A DNA stretch of 64,000 nt from CAILZL01 sp035548495 (GTDB taxonomy: Bacteria > Pseudomonadota > Gammaproteobacteria > Steroidobacterales > Steroidobacteraceae), in NCBI GenBank assembly GCA_035548495.1, contig DASZSV010000084.1:36277-100276 (forward strand). Reading direction: 5' to 3'. The notes below the pieces were generated by a model. That model was not told the origin of the DNA. It saw only the letters and a program-made list of their open reading frames with translations, and searched no databases. Shown here piece by piece: positions 34,478 through 43,852 of this stretch (positions within the stretch are counted from its first letter, which is position 1; each line of letters begins with the position of its first letter). A program made the position numbers and the translations under genes.

Positions 34478-34864
34478 TCATTCGCCGCCGCCATTGGCAA
34501 CAGTTACCGTCTTGTCGAAGTCCACCACCCAGTAGATATTGGCAACGAATGAAGTGCGTCCTTCATATGCAGCATGCATGGTGATGCCTGCGGCGGTTTT
34601 TTTCATTTCGATATCGTTGATGTCCAGCGACTTGATGTCTTCGATTTCCCAGTGACGCTCCAATGAATTGCGCAACTGCGGAATATCAGCACCGGCGTTT
34701 TCCTTGGCCACCGACTCCATCGAGCGGACGACGGAGAAATATTCAAAGTACAGCGGCCACAACCGAATAATGGAGTACAGCGCCAGTCCCAAAATCGCGG
34801 TGATAACCAGCATGCCGAGAAATGTCGCACCTCGCTGCCGCCCTGGATTCTGTATGTATTGCAT
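34478..34864 (-). CDS. DUF4845 membrane protein
   Basis: This 128-residue protein has a type IV pilin-like N-terminus: RQRGATFLGMLVITAILGLALYSIIRL, with a short basic lead and one long hydrophobic segment. The rest is periplasmic (YFEYFSVVRSMESVAKENA and following). It matches the DUF4845 family conserved between lepB and rnc in many gammaproteobacteria; no function is established. The ATG at 34864 has GGAGG with five-base spacing. Confidence 0.9.
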   Translation of the reverse strand: MQYIQNPGRQRGATFLGMLVITAILGLALYSIIRLWPLYFEYFSVVRSMESVAKENAGADIPQLRNSLERHWEIEDIKSLDINDIEMKKTAAGITMHAAYEGRTSFVANIYWVVDFDKTVTVANGGGE

Positions 34865-34991
34865 GACCACCTCCGCCAGTGAATAAACAAAGTTTAGATC
34901 AGAAGTGGCACCGGGACGAAGCACGTATTCAACGCAGCGGCGCAAAATCCGCAGTCCATCGCAAAATCCGTTCCGGCAAGCAACCTTGCCA

Positions 34992-35783
34992 TCAGCGAAT
35001 ACGTGTGCCGATGCGGCTGAACTTGGGCATGTGCAGCCAGGGAATGTAGTTGAACCAGATCAACTGTGCGCGTCCCACCAGGTTTTCATCCGGCACATAG
35101 CCCACATCACCAAATCGCCCATCTTCACTGTTATCGCGGTTGTCGCCCATGAACAGGTAATGGCCTGCCGGCACAATGCCGTCGAAGTCCTTCGGCCAGC
35201 GGCCACGCTGGAACATCACCAGATGTCTGACAGTGCCGAGATCCTCGGTGGCAATGGGTTCGTTGGAATAACGTTCGTCGCTGTAGCTACCTGCTGGTGT
35301 TTGTGTCATCTGTTTGCCGTTGATGAACACCTGGTCATTGATTACCTGCACGTGATCGCCCGGCAGACCGATCAGACGCTTGATGTAATTGGTCGACGGA
35401 TCACGCGGAAGACGGAACACAATGACATCGCCGCGTTGCGGTTTGCCAGTGTCGATGATGGTGCGGTTGATGATCGGCAGACGGATGCCGTAGGAATACT
35501 TGCTGACAAAAATGAAATCGCCGGATTGCAGTCCCGGCATCATGGAATCGGAAGGAATGCGGAACGGCTCGAACAGGAAGGAACGCAGCAGAAAAACAAT
35601 CAGCAATACGGGAAAGAACGAACGCGCATATTCAACGACAAGAGGCTCCTGCACCGCCTCACCATTGGTCTTGAGCGCCTGCTGCCGCATCCGCTGCGGT
35701 TTGAAGAACAGACTGTCCACCAGCCAGATGATGCCGCTGAGCACGGACAGAACCAGCAACCAAAATGAAAAATCAAGAATCAT
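34992..35783 (-). CDS. lepB: Signal peptidase I
   Basis: This 263-residue inner-membrane protease removes signal peptides from exported proteins. Two N-terminal membrane segments (about 6-26 and 55-70) precede the periplasmic domain. The catalytic Ser80 lies in IPSDSMMPGL and the general base Lys135 in NYIKRLIGLPGDHV; the late family motif is YLFMGDNRDNSEDGR. The length is slightly below that of E. coli LepB. It is downstream of lepA on the same strand. Confidence 0.96.
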   Translation of the reverse strand: MILDFSFWLLVLSVLSGIIWLVDSLFFKPQRMRQQALKTNGEAVQEPLVVEYARSFFPVLLIVFLLRSFLFEPFRIPSDSMMPGLQSGDFIFVSKYSYGIRLPIINRTIIDTGKPQRGDVIVFRLPRDPSTNYIKRLIGLPGDHVQVINDQVFINGKQMTQTPAGSYSDERYSNEPIATEDLGTVRHLVMFQRGRWPKDFDGIVPAGHYLFMGDNRDNSEDGRFGDVGYVPDENLVGRAQLIWFNYIPWLHMPKFSRIGTRIR

Positions 35784-35815
35784 TGTTCATTCCTTCATAC
35801 AGCGATCAATCGCCT

Positions 35816-37615
35816 TCAGTTTTTGTCTCTGCCAATCTGCAACACCGCAAGAAATGCTTCCTGTGGAATTTCCACCGAACCCACCTGCTTCATGCGCTTC
35901 TTGCCTTCTTTCTGCTTTTCCAGCAACTTGCGCTTGCGTGAAACGTCACCGCCATAACACTTGGCGATCACGTTTTTGCGCAAGGCCTTCACTGTAGCAC
36001 GCGCCACAACATGCGCCCCGATGGCCGCCTGCACGGCCACTTCAAACATCTGGCGCGGAATCAATTCCTGCATCTTGTCAACCAGTTCGCGGCCACGTTG
36101 ATAAGCTGCATCGCGATGCACGATGATGGACAATGCATCCACCTTGTCACCATTGATCAGGATATCCAGTTTCACCAGCGGCGCCGATTCAAAATGGCTG
36201 AATTCATAATCGAACGATGCGTAACCGCGACTGACGGACTTCAGGCGATCAAAGAAATCCAGCACCACATCGGCCATGGGCAACTCATACTGCAATGACA
36301 CCTGATTGCCCAAGTACAGCATTTTTTTCTGACGGCCGCGCTTGTCATTGCAAAGTTTTAACACTGCACCCACGTGTTCCGGCGGTACCAGAATGTTGGC
36401 GGTGATGATGGGTTCGCGCAGATCGGCAATTTCGTTGCTCGGCGGCAGTTTGGCGGGGTTATCCACATTGATCACATCGCCATTGGTCAGCTCGATTTCA
36501 TACACCACGGTCGGCGCACTGGTCACCAGATCAAGATTGTATTCACGCTCCAGACGTTCCTGCACGATGTCCATGTGCAACAAGCCGAGAAATCCGCAAC
36601 GAAAGCCGAAACCGAGTGCAGTGGATACTTCCGGTTCGTAATGCAATGCCGAATCATTGAGTTTCAGTTTGGCCAGCGCATCGCGAAAGGCTTCATAGTC
36701 ATCAGACCGCACCGTAAACAATCCGGCAAACACGCGTGGCTGAATCTGTTTGAATCCGGCCAGCGGCTGTGTGCAGGGACGTGAATCCAGAGTGATGGTG
36801 TCACCCACGGGTGCGCCATTAATCTCCTTGATACCGGCAATGACAAAACCCACTTCACCGGTTGCAAGTTCATTGCTTGCCACCGACTTGGGAGTGAAGC
36901 GCCCCAGCTTATCCACCTGATGCCAGCGTCCGGTTGACCACACGCGAATCTTGTCACCCACTTTCAGCGCGCCATTCATCACGCGCACCAGCGACACCAC
37001 CCCCACGTAGTTGTCGAACCACGAATCAATGATCAACGCTTGCAATGGCGCGTCGGGATCGCCCTTGGGCGGCGGAATGCGCTTGATCAACGCTTCCAGC
37101 AAATCGGGTACACCTTCGCCGGTTTTGGCACTGACACGCACGGCATCTTCGGCTTCAATACCGATGATTTCCTCGATTTCCTTGATGACCCGCGCCGGAT
37201 CCGCCGATGGCAGGTCGATCTTGTTGATTACCGGCACTACTTCCAGCCCCTGTTCAAGTGCGGTGTAGCAATTGGCAACGCTTTGTGCTTCCACACCCTG
37301 TGCCGCATCCACCACCAGCAACGCGCCATCACAGGCTGCCAGAGAACGCGATACTTCGTAGGAAAAATCCACATGTCCCGGCGTATCGATCATGTTGAGC
37401 TGGTACACCTGTCCATCCGGCGCGCGATACTTGAGCGTCACACTCTGTGCCTTGATGGTAATGCCGCGCTCACGTTCCAGATCCATTGAATCGAGCACTT
37501 GGTTTTCCATTTCACGCTCGTCCAGCCCGCCGCACAATTGAATGAAGCGATCCGCCAACGTGGATTTGCCATGATCAACGTGGGCAATAATTGAGAAATT
37601 TCGGATCAGCTTCAT
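35816..37615 (-). CDS. lepA: Elongation factor 4, ribosome back-translocase
   Basis: This 599-residue translational GTPase has the G1 motif AHVDHGKSTLADRF, DTPGHVDFSYEVSRSL (G3) and NKIDLPSADP (G4). The EF4-specific C-terminal domain carries the conserved ARATVKALRKNVIAKCYGGD and the KRKLLEKQKEGKKRMKQVG basic tail. The length equals that of E. coli LepA. It lies upstream of lepB as in E. coli. Confidence 0.98.
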   Translation of the reverse strand: MKLIRNFSIIAHVDHGKSTLADRFIQLCGGLDEREMENQVLDSMDLERERGITIKAQSVTLKYRAPDGQVYQLNMIDTPGHVDFSYEVSRSLAACDGALLVVDAAQGVEAQSVANCYTALEQGLEVVPVINKIDLPSADPARVIKEIEEIIGIEAEDAVRVSAKTGEGVPDLLEALIKRIPPPKGDPDAPLQALIIDSWFDNYVGVVSLVRVMNGALKVGDKIRVWSTGRWHQVDKLGRFTPKSVASNELATGEVGFVIAGIKEINGAPVGDTITLDSRPCTQPLAGFKQIQPRVFAGLFTVRSDDYEAFRDALAKLKLNDSALHYEPEVSTALGFGFRCGFLGLLHMDIVQERLEREYNLDLVTSAPTVVYEIELTNGDVINVDNPAKLPPSNEIADLREPIITANILVPPEHVGAVLKLCNDKRGRQKKMLYLGNQVSLQYELPMADVVLDFFDRLKSVSRGYASFDYEFSHFESAPLVKLDILINGDKVDALSIIVHRDAAYQRGRELVDKMQELIPRQMFEVAVQAAIGAHVVARATVKALRKNVIAKCYGGDVSRKRKLLEKQKEGKKRMKQVGSVEIPQEAFLAVLQIGRDKN

Positions 37616-37743
37616 CGGGATGGGATCAATTCCGGGGTCAAAGGCCGCGAATTATAGCGGGCTGCGGCGGCCAATGAGAAAATCTTGGCCCTTGATTGAG
37701 GTTTCAGCGCTGAATAAGGGGCGACAAGGTCATCCTGCCCACT

Positions 37744-37983
37744 TCACAGATACATGCGCACCCTTTGGTGATCGAGTTTGTAGGTGCAGACGCATTCGCC
37801 ATCAATCAACAACACCGGAATGCGGGAGCCGTACTTACGTTGCAGGTCGGCATCTTCGCTGATATCCAGCACCTGAATCCCGGCAGCGCGCGCGCCCAGC
37901 AATTGATGCAGTTCCAGCAACATGGTGTCACACAAACTGCAGTCAGCGCGCGACAGCACCTGCCACTGATGCGATTCATTCAT
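37744..37983 (-). CDS. Glutaredoxin-like (DUF836) protein
   Basis: This 79-residue thioredoxin-fold protein has a C-x-x-C motif CSLC (C15, C18) after the first strand and the cis-proline segment RIPVLLIDGE. The size and motifs match the glutaredoxin family DUF836. The redox partner is unknown. It is between rseB and lepA on the same strand, 23 bases after rseB, an arrangement seen in other gammaproteobacteria. Confidence 0.88.
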   Translation of the reverse strand: MNESHQWQVLSRADCSLCDTMLLELHQLLGARAAGIQVLDISEDADLQRKYGSRIPVLLIDGECVCTYKLDHQRVRMYL

Positions 37984-38006
37984 GGTGAAAAAAGCAGCGC
38001 AATGAG

Positions 38007-39023
38007 TTATTTCACGGCCGCGCTGGCAGACGCCGAAATACTGAATTGCCCCGGCGCGCGAGTCAGTGAACCAACGATGGTTTTGACAGTGAGTGGCGGC
38101 ACTTCGCCTACGGCAGTGACCTGATATCCTGAATTGTCGGTATGGAATGCGAACACCGACCCCACTCGTTGCAAACCAGACCCCTGGTCTTCCGTACCGC
38201 TGGCAGGTTCAATAAACACTGATACGGTAGCCAACCCGTCGGAATAGACCATGTGCCGTACCGGCGCCTTGGACCCCGGCATGGACTGCAATCGGGTGAC
38301 TTTCAGCCTGAATCCCGGCGGCAGATTGTTGACCCGCCAGCCAATAGATTCCGGCGAAATAAAATGCCGCCGGACTTTCTCGCGCAGCAATGTAAATCCT
38401 GAGGTATCAATCCTGCTGCGTAAATCGCTGTCGGGAATGGAGTCCTTCATAGTCAATTCTGCAAACACCACCTGTTCGACAATCCTGCCGTGATGATTGA
38501 ACAACTGTGATTTGAGCGGCATGGCAGTTTCGGCATCCAGCCATAGCCGGTAGCCGTACCGGAATTCATCACGCGGTTGCACCGTCAACAACACGGCCTT
38601 GCGGCCGAGAATCATGGTTTCGGCGCCGGTGCTGATGTCGTAAAAGTCTTCCAGTCCCTGCCGGTATTCGGGAATCAGCGTAATCAATCCATCATTGTCG
38701 TAAGAACGGTCTTCCACCAGCACGGTGCGAGTATCAGGCATGTAACAGGTGGTGCTGGTGTTGGTACGAATGTATTCGCGCCCACTGCCGTCCAGCGATA
38801 CCAGACGTTCGGTCACCTTGCCGTTCTCATTGCGGTGAACAATCCGCAACGTTTCAGACTGCGTGTCACTGGAATGAATGAAACGGCCATCGTAGTTTCT
38901 GTCGGTCAGCGAGGTAGACATGCGCTGCAACCAGTTGCGTGCGTCACCCTCGGCATGAACGAGGCCGGCCACCAGCAGGGTAGCAACGCCGATCAACCAC
39001 TTGGATGTCGCAGTATGGTTCAT
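38007..39023 (-). CDS. rseB: Sigma-E regulatory protein RseB/MucB
   Basis: This 338-residue periplasmic protein has a signal peptide (WLIGVATLLVAGLVHA) and a lipoprotein-carrier-like (LolA-fold) N-terminal domain: WLQRMSTSLTDRNYDGRFIH. The C-terminal MucB/RseB domain follows (YSDGLATVSVFIEP). In the family it binds the anti-sigma factor RseA and protects it from proteolysis until envelope lipid or LPS signals arrive. It overlaps rseA by four bases (ATGA), which couples their translation. Confidence 0.94.
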   Translation of the reverse strand: MNHTATSKWLIGVATLLVAGLVHAEGDARNWLQRMSTSLTDRNYDGRFIHSSDTQSETLRIVHRNENGKVTERLVSLDGSGREYIRTNTSTTCYMPDTRTVLVEDRSYDNDGLITLIPEYRQGLEDFYDISTGAETMILGRKAVLLTVQPRDEFRYGYRLWLDAETAMPLKSQLFNHHGRIVEQVVFAELTMKDSIPDSDLRSRIDTSGFTLLREKVRRHFISPESIGWRVNNLPPGFRLKVTRLQSMPGSKAPVRHMVYSDGLATVSVFIEPASGTEDQGSGLQRVGSVFAFHTDNSGYQVTAVGEVPPLTVKTIVGSLTRAPGQFSISASASAAVK

Positions 39024-39643
39024 TGTGAGGCGCCGGAATCTTCCACGTTTTCGACGGTCTCTTCACTCTTCTGATCGCTCGTCACCAGTCCGGTGAGCAT
39101 GTTGCGACGTCCCAGCGGCGAGGTGAACTCGCTATGGGCTACCACATAGTTGGTCAGCCGCGTCGCAGAAATCGGCGCGCTTGGCGTGGTGGTTGCCACG
39201 GGAACAACATAACTGTTGTCGCGGGATGCCGGTTCGTTGGTGGAATTGCTGGTAACCGCCAATTGCGCAGCAGGTACAACGCCATTCGCACTTTGCAAAT
39301 GACTTACTGAGAGCACCGAGACGGCGGCAACACTGGCGGCCAGTGTCATGCCGATCGCGGGCTTCACCCAGCTACGCACCGGTCTAACTGCTGTCACTTC
39401 GCCTGTGCGTGCCACCTTGTCCTGCTCAATGGCTGCTGCCACGCGCGTCGAGAAATCACGCGACACCCGTGCCTGAGAGGGCGCACGCAACGCTTCGCCA
39501 ATCAACAGGTAACGGCTCAAGGCGTGCTGCAAATCAGTATCACGGGACAAACGCCGCGCCAGCAATTCGGTTTCATCTTGCGGCAATTCGTTGTCCACAA
39601 AGGCGGACAATTGCGATTGCACGGTATCGGTTGGTTCGGACAT
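39020..39643 (-). CDS. rseA: Anti-sigma-E factor RseA/MucA
   Basis: This single-pass membrane anti-sigma factor of about 207 residues has an N-terminal cytoplasmic sigma-binding domain (VQSQLSAFVDNELPQDETELL, LSRYLLIGEALRAPS) and one membrane segment (about 110-130, VKPAIGMTLAASVAAVSVLSV). It would hold RpoE inactive until DegS/RseP-type proteolysis. The ATG at 39643 is the family-like start; an upstream ATG at 39667 and a GTG between them are possible. It follows rpoE by about 126 bases and overlaps rseB. Confidence 0.92.
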   Translation of the reverse strand: MSEPTDTVQSQLSAFVDNELPQDETELLARRLSRDTDLQHALSRYLLIGEALRAPSQARVSRDFSTRVAAAIEQDKVARTGEVTAVRPVRSWVKPAIGMTLAASVAAVSVLSVSHLQSANGVVPAAQLAVTSNSTNEPASRDNSYVVPVATTTPSAPISATRLTNYVVAHSEFTSPLGRRNMLTGLVTSDQKSEETVENVEDSGASQ

Positions 39644-39769
39644 GGATTCTTTACTCACCACATTCAATCATCAATTACACAAACTGCACATACAAACCGC
39701 AACAAGCGCGTTGTCTGTACTCCATAAAAAACCGCTCCCCAAAATCATCATCTGCATCAGTCACGACAA

Positions 39770-40348
39770 TCACTGGTCCAGCAACGGCCGCAATTTGTTG
39801 TCGATAGCTTCTCGAGCCCGGAAGATGCGCGAACGCACCGTTCCCACCGGACATTCCATCACTTCCGCAATCTCTTCGTACGATAGTCCATCGAGCTCGC
39901 GCAATGTGATCGCTTCACGCAGATCATGCGGCAGCGCCTTCATTGCTTCCTGAACCGTATGCCGTATTTCATCCGTCAACAACAGGCGTTCTGGTGTATC
40001 GCCATGTTTCAGCAACACCTGCCCGGCATAGTCATCGGGATCCTGCACATCGAGGTCGTAATCGACCAGCCGTTTGCGACCCGAGACCAGCGAATTCTTG
40101 GCTGTATTGATGGCAATGCGGTACAGCCAAGTGTAAAACGCACTTTCGCCACGGAATGAAGGAAGCGCCCGATACGCCTTGATGAAGGCCTCCTGCGTTA
40201 TGTCCTCTGCTTCCGCCTGATTGCGTACATAACGCATAACCAGTTTCATCACCTTATGTTGATACTTGAGCACCAGCACGTTAAACGCAGTCCGATCACC
40301 GCGTTGCACCAACTCCACCAGCTTGGTATCACTGTCCTCTACGCTCAC
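39770..40348 (-). CDS. rpoE: RNA polymerase sigma-E (RpoE/AlgU)
   Basis: This 192-residue extracytoplasmic-function sigma factor controls the envelope stress response. Region 2 is YQHKVMKLVMRYVRN and DITQEAFIKAYRALPSF, and region 4 is TLRELDGLSYEEIAEVMECPVGTVRSRIFRAREAI, nearly the E. coli RpoE sequence. The GTG at 40348 gives exactly the RpoE length; an ATG at 40366 adds a Trp-rich stub with no ribosome-binding site. A sigma-E-type promoter lies upstream, so the gene is probably autoregulated. It heads rpoE-rseA-rseB. Confidence 0.96.
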   Translation of the reverse strand: MSVEDSDTKLVELVQRGDRTAFNVLVLKYQHKVMKLVMRYVRNQAEAEDITQEAFIKAYRALPSFRGESAFYTWLYRIAINTAKNSLVSGRKRLVDYDLDVQDPDDYAGQVLLKHGDTPERLLLTDEIRHTVQEAMKALPHDLREAITLRELDGLSYEEIAEVMECPVGTVRSRIFRAREAIDNKLRPLLDQ

Positions 40349-40404
40349 TGTCCACCACCCGGCCATACGGCCGTGATGCAAGTGTGAATATCAATGAGCA
40401 GCGA

Positions 40405-40433
40405 AATAGACATTACTGTGTCGGCAAAGTTCT
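40405..40433 (-). promoter_or_regulatory. Candidate sigma-E promoter of rpoE
   Basis: On the minus strand GAACTT (-35, at 40432-40427) is followed by a 16-base spacer and TCTA (-10, at 40410-40407), closely matching the GGAACTT-N16-TCTGA consensus of sigma-E. It lies about 60 bases upstream of the chosen rpoE start, the position expected for autoregulation. Confidence 0.65.
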
Positions 40434-40521
40434 GGTCTGGATGCTCTGATAGGTAAAAGTAACAAAAAATCCGTGGGCGGTTCGCATTATTGAACACAAG
40501 TCACACGAATTCACATATTTT

Positions 40522-40959
40522 TCATCCGTCCATGGTAACGGGAGTCTGTGCTGCGGCCTGTAACTTGAGACGTGCCTGCCATCGCCGCCATTCAGCTCTG
40601 GGCAATTCGCCCGGGAAAATGATGACCTGCGCACATGATTCATCGTCACGCCAGCGCAATACCATCAGCCATGACATGACGCGCGAACGCTCTGTCAGCA
40701 CCCAACCCCCGGCTGATTTACCGGAGGCAAGTTGCAACAGCCATTGTCCCGACTGCTGCCATGTCACGCGAAGCACTCGACGCGGTCCCCACCAGCCAAG
40801 ATGCCTGTAACCAAGTATCAATACTGCAAGCGTCACGGCACTGACCAGCAAACACACGCCGACCGGCCAGTACGGAAGCAACCACGGAATCGCACCACAC
40901 ATGACACACTGCGCAATGAACACCATTGCGCGCTGCCATGACCAGCGCGGTTCAAACAC
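40522..40959 (-). CDS. ygfX: YgfX-like membrane protein
   Basis: This 145-residue protein has two adjacent membrane segments (about 10-50, VFIAQCVMCGAIPWLLPYW and VGVCLLVSAVTLAVLILGY) and a soluble C-terminal part ending AEWRRWQARLKLQ. The size, topology and position straight after sdhE identify it as YgfX, described as CptA in the disputed CptAB toxin-antitoxin proposal. The GTG at 40959 overlaps the sdhE stop codon by eight bases; a TTG at 40992 is the alternative. Confidence 0.85.
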   Translation of the reverse strand: MFEPRWSWQRAMVFIAQCVMCGAIPWLLPYWPVGVCLLVSAVTLAVLILGYRHLGWWGPRRVLRVTWQQSGQWLLQLASGKSAGGWVLTERSRVMSWLMVLRWRDDESCAQVIIFPGELPRAEWRRWQARLKLQAAAQTPVTMDG

Positions 40960-41221
40960 GAGAACGGGCGAGTTGCTGAATGATGTCGGCAATGGCCGGG
41001 TCCTTGGGCTGCACCGCCCCGGTCAGATAAGACAGAATGACGGGATCCTGCAATTCCAGCAATGATACAAATGCCTGTTGCCGGCTGGCACTTGATGCAA
41101 GGAAATGAAGGTCAAAGTAATTCATCAGAATCACGTCCAGTTCGCGCAGGCCGCGACGACACCGCCAGCGCAACTGCGCCAGATACGCTTCTTGTTGTTG
41201 TGCCTTGGTCATCGAACCCAT
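40952..41221 (-). CDS. sdhE: FAD assembly factor SdhE
   Basis: This 89-residue protein is the bacterial SDHAF2 homologue, which promotes covalent FAD attachment to SdhA. The signature RWRCRRGLRELDVILMNYF contains the conserved RGxxELD motif, and LLELQDPVILSYLTG follows. It lies between sdhB and ygfX, the usual gammaproteobacterial arrangement. ATG codons at 41221 and 41212 are both usable. Confidence 0.96.
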   Translation of the reverse strand: MGSMTKAQQQEAYLAQLRWRCRRGLRELDVILMNYFDLHFLASSASRQQAFVSLLELQDPVILSYLTGAVQPKDPAIADIIQQLARSRV

Positions 41222-41239
41222 AATGCATGTCTACATGTT

Positions 41240-42025
41240 TCAATGCTGTCGTTCTGCGATCATTTTCTTGATTTCTGCAATCGCGCGCGCCGGATTGAGG
41301 TCCTTGGGACACGCTTCCGTACAATTCATGATGGTGTGGCAACGATACAAACGGAATGGGTCTTCAAGATTGTCCAGCCGCTCACCGGTGGCTTCATCGC
41401 GGGTATCAATGATCCAGCGATATGCGGCGAGCAATGCAGCGGGTCCGAGATAGCGATCACTGTTCCACCAGTAGCTCGGACAAGATGTGGAGCAGCATGC
41501 ACACAGAATGCACGCGGACGGCCGGTCAATTTTTTCCTGTTCTTCCTTTGATTGCAGACGTTCCGAATCCGGCGGCGCAGGCGTGCGCGTCTGCAACCAG
41601 GGTTTTATCGATGCATATTGCGCGTAGAAGTTGGTGAGGTCCGGCACCAGATCCTTAACCACCGGCATGTGCGGCAGGGGATATATCTTTACGGCTCCCT
41701 TGATATCAGCGCTGGCCTTGATGCACGCCAGTGTGTTGACGCCGTCGATATTCATCGCACATGAACCGCAAATGCCTTCACGACAGGAACGGCGGAAGGT
41801 CAGCGTGGGATCAATTTCATTTTTGATCTTGATCAGGGCATCCAGCACCATGGGGCCGCAGCGTGCCATGTCCACTTCATAGGTATCGATGCGCGGTTTG
41901 TCACGTGATTCAGGATCAAAACGGTAGATACGGAAGGTACGCACGTTCTTCGCATCTGCGGGCGCTTTGTAAACCTTGCCGTCTGAATTGATTTGCGAGT
42001 TTTGTGGTAAGCGGAACTGCGCCAT
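41240..42025 (-). CDS. sdhB: Succinate dehydrogenase iron-sulfur subunit
   Basis: This 261-residue subunit carries the three iron-sulfur clusters between SdhA and quinone. The [2Fe-2S] ligands are in RRSCREGICGSCAMN, and the 4Fe-4S/3Fe-4S ligands are in CILCACCSTSCPSYWW and CHTIMNCTEACPKDLNP. The length is slightly above E. coli (238), with a short N-terminal extension. It lies after sdhA and 18 bases before sdhE. Confidence 0.97.
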   Translation of the reverse strand: MAQFRLPQNSQINSDGKVYKAPADAKNVRTFRIYRFDPESRDKPRIDTYEVDMARCGPMVLDALIKIKNEIDPTLTFRRSCREGICGSCAMNIDGVNTLACIKASADIKGAVKIYPLPHMPVVKDLVPDLTNFYAQYASIKPWLQTRTPAPPDSERLQSKEEQEKIDRPSACILCACCSTSCPSYWWNSDRYLGPAALLAAYRWIIDTRDEATGERLDNLEDPFRLYRCHTIMNCTEACPKDLNPARAIAEIKKMIAERQH

Positions 42026-42067
42026 TGAAGTTGCCTTGTTGGGTGCTCTACTTCGTCATCAGTTGAA

Positions 42068-43852
42068 TCAGTAAGTACGTGCCTTGGGTGGAATCACTTC
42101 CACATCACCGGTCAACGTATACATGTGTACCGGACGGGTATCAATGTTCACCTGTCCTTTGTCGTTGACCCACGAGAGCGTGTGTTTCATCCAGTTCTGA
42201 TCGTCACGTTGCGGAAAGTCTTCGCGCGCATGCGCACCACGGCTCTCGGTACGATTAAGCGCGGAATTAATCGTCGCTGCCGCCTGGCCCAGCAAATTAT
42301 CCAGTTCAAATGTTTCGACCAGATCGGTGTTCCACACCAGGCCGCGATCACTGACACTGACATCATCAAAGGAACGGATGACGTTATTCAACTTATCCAC
42401 GCCTTCCCGCAGCGATTCACCGGTGCGGAACACGGCAGCATGATGCTGCATCACGCGCTGCATGTTGAGACGCACTTCAGCGGTCTTCATTGAACCCTTG
42501 GCATTGCGGTAACGATCAATGCGGCTGACTGCAAAGTCACCGGCATCAGCGGCAAAGGGCTTGTGACGAGTGCCGGGTTTGACAATCTCCGCACAATGAC
42601 GCGCCGCTTCACGGCCAAAAATCACCAGATCAAGCAGCGAGTTCGATCCCAGCCGGTTGGCACCATGCACCGATACACATGCAGCCTCGCCCACTGCCAT
42701 CAGGCCCGGCACCACGGCATCGGGATTGCCATCGCGCAATGTCACCACTTCGCCATGAATGTTGGTGGGAATGCCGCCCATGTTGTAATGCACAGTGGGC
42801 AACACGGGAATGGGTTCTTTGGTGACATCCACACCGGCGAAAATCTTCGCTGTCTCGGAAATGCCCGGCAGCCGTTCATGCAGCACATCCTTGCCGAGAT
42901 GTTCGAGATGCAGGTAGATGTGATCCTTGTGCGGGCCGACACCGCGGCCTTCGCGTATTTCAATAGTCATTGCGCGACTGACCACATCGCGCGAGGCCAG
43001 ATTCTTTGCATTGGGTGCATATCGTTCCATGAATGCCTCACCTTCTGAATTGCGCAGGATGCCGCCTTCACCGCGTGCGCCTTCGGTAATCAGGCAACCA
43101 GAACCATAGATACCTGTGGGATGAAACTGCACGAATTCCATATCCTGCAACGGCAATCCGGCACGCAACACCATGCCACCGCCATCGCCCGTGCAGGTAT
43201 GCGCAGAAGTGCAGGAAAAATAGGCGCGTCCATAACCGCCGGTTGCCAGCACCACCATGTGCGCACGGAAACGATGAATCGTGCCTTCCGCCATGTCGAT
43301 GGCGACAACGCCACGGCATTCACCATTTTCCATGATCAAATCAACGGCAAAGTATTCAACAAAGAATTGAGCCTGATGCTTGAGTGCCTGCTGATACAGG
43401 GTATGCAGCATCGCATGACCGGTACGATCCGCAGCCGCGCAGGTTCGATGCGCAGTACCTTTGCCGAAATGAGTGGTCATGCCACCGAAAGGACGTTGAT
43501 AGATTTTCCCGGCGTCAGTGCGTGAAAACGGCAGTCCGTAGTGTTCAAGCTCAAGAATGGCAGCAGGCGCTTCCTTGCACATGAATTCAATGGCGTCCTG
43601 ATCGCCGAGCCAGTCCGATCCCTTGACAGTGTCGTACATGTGCCAGCGCCAGTCATCTTCGCCCATATTGCCAAGCGCTGCGGAAATACCGCCCTGCGCA
43701 GCAACAGTGTGACTGCGGGTGGGAAATACCTTGGTAATCGAAGCGACTGACAGACCGGAATTGGCAAGGCCGAAAGTGGCGCGCAGCCCTGCACCACCAG
43801 CGCCAACGACTACGACGTCGTAACTGTGATCCACAAATTGATATGCGCTCAT
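42068..43852 (-). CDS. sdhA: Succinate dehydrogenase flavoprotein subunit
   Basis: This 594-residue flavoprotein oxidises succinate to fumarate. The FAD-binding motif is VVVGAGGAGLRATFGLA, and the covalent-flavin His48 lies in FPTRSHTVAAQGG. The substrate region includes GARGEGGILRNSEGEAFMERY and HGANRLGSNSLLDLV. The length is near that of E. coli (588). It overlaps sdhD by four bases (ATGA). Assembly-factor genes lie on both ends of the operon. Confidence 0.98.
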   Translation of the reverse strand: MSAYQFVDHSYDVVVVGAGGAGLRATFGLANSGLSVASITKVFPTRSHTVAAQGGISAALGNMGEDDWRWHMYDTVKGSDWLGDQDAIEFMCKEAPAAILELEHYGLPFSRTDAGKIYQRPFGGMTTHFGKGTAHRTCAAADRTGHAMLHTLYQQALKHQAQFFVEYFAVDLIMENGECRGVVAIDMAEGTIHRFRAHMVVLATGGYGRAYFSCTSAHTCTGDGGGMVLRAGLPLQDMEFVQFHPTGIYGSGCLITEGARGEGGILRNSEGEAFMERYAPNAKNLASRDVVSRAMTIEIREGRGVGPHKDHIYLHLEHLGKDVLHERLPGISETAKIFAGVDVTKEPIPVLPTVHYNMGGIPTNIHGEVVTLRDGNPDAVVPGLMAVGEAACVSVHGANRLGSNSLLDLVIFGREAARHCAEIVKPGTRHKPFAADAGDFAVSRIDRYRNAKGSMKTAEVRLNMQRVMQHHAAVFRTGESLREGVDKLNNVIRSFDDVSVSDRGLVWNTDLVETFELDNLLGQAAATINSALNRTESRGAHAREDFPQRDDQNWMKHTLSWVNDKGQVNIDTRPVHMYTLTGDVEVIPPKARTY

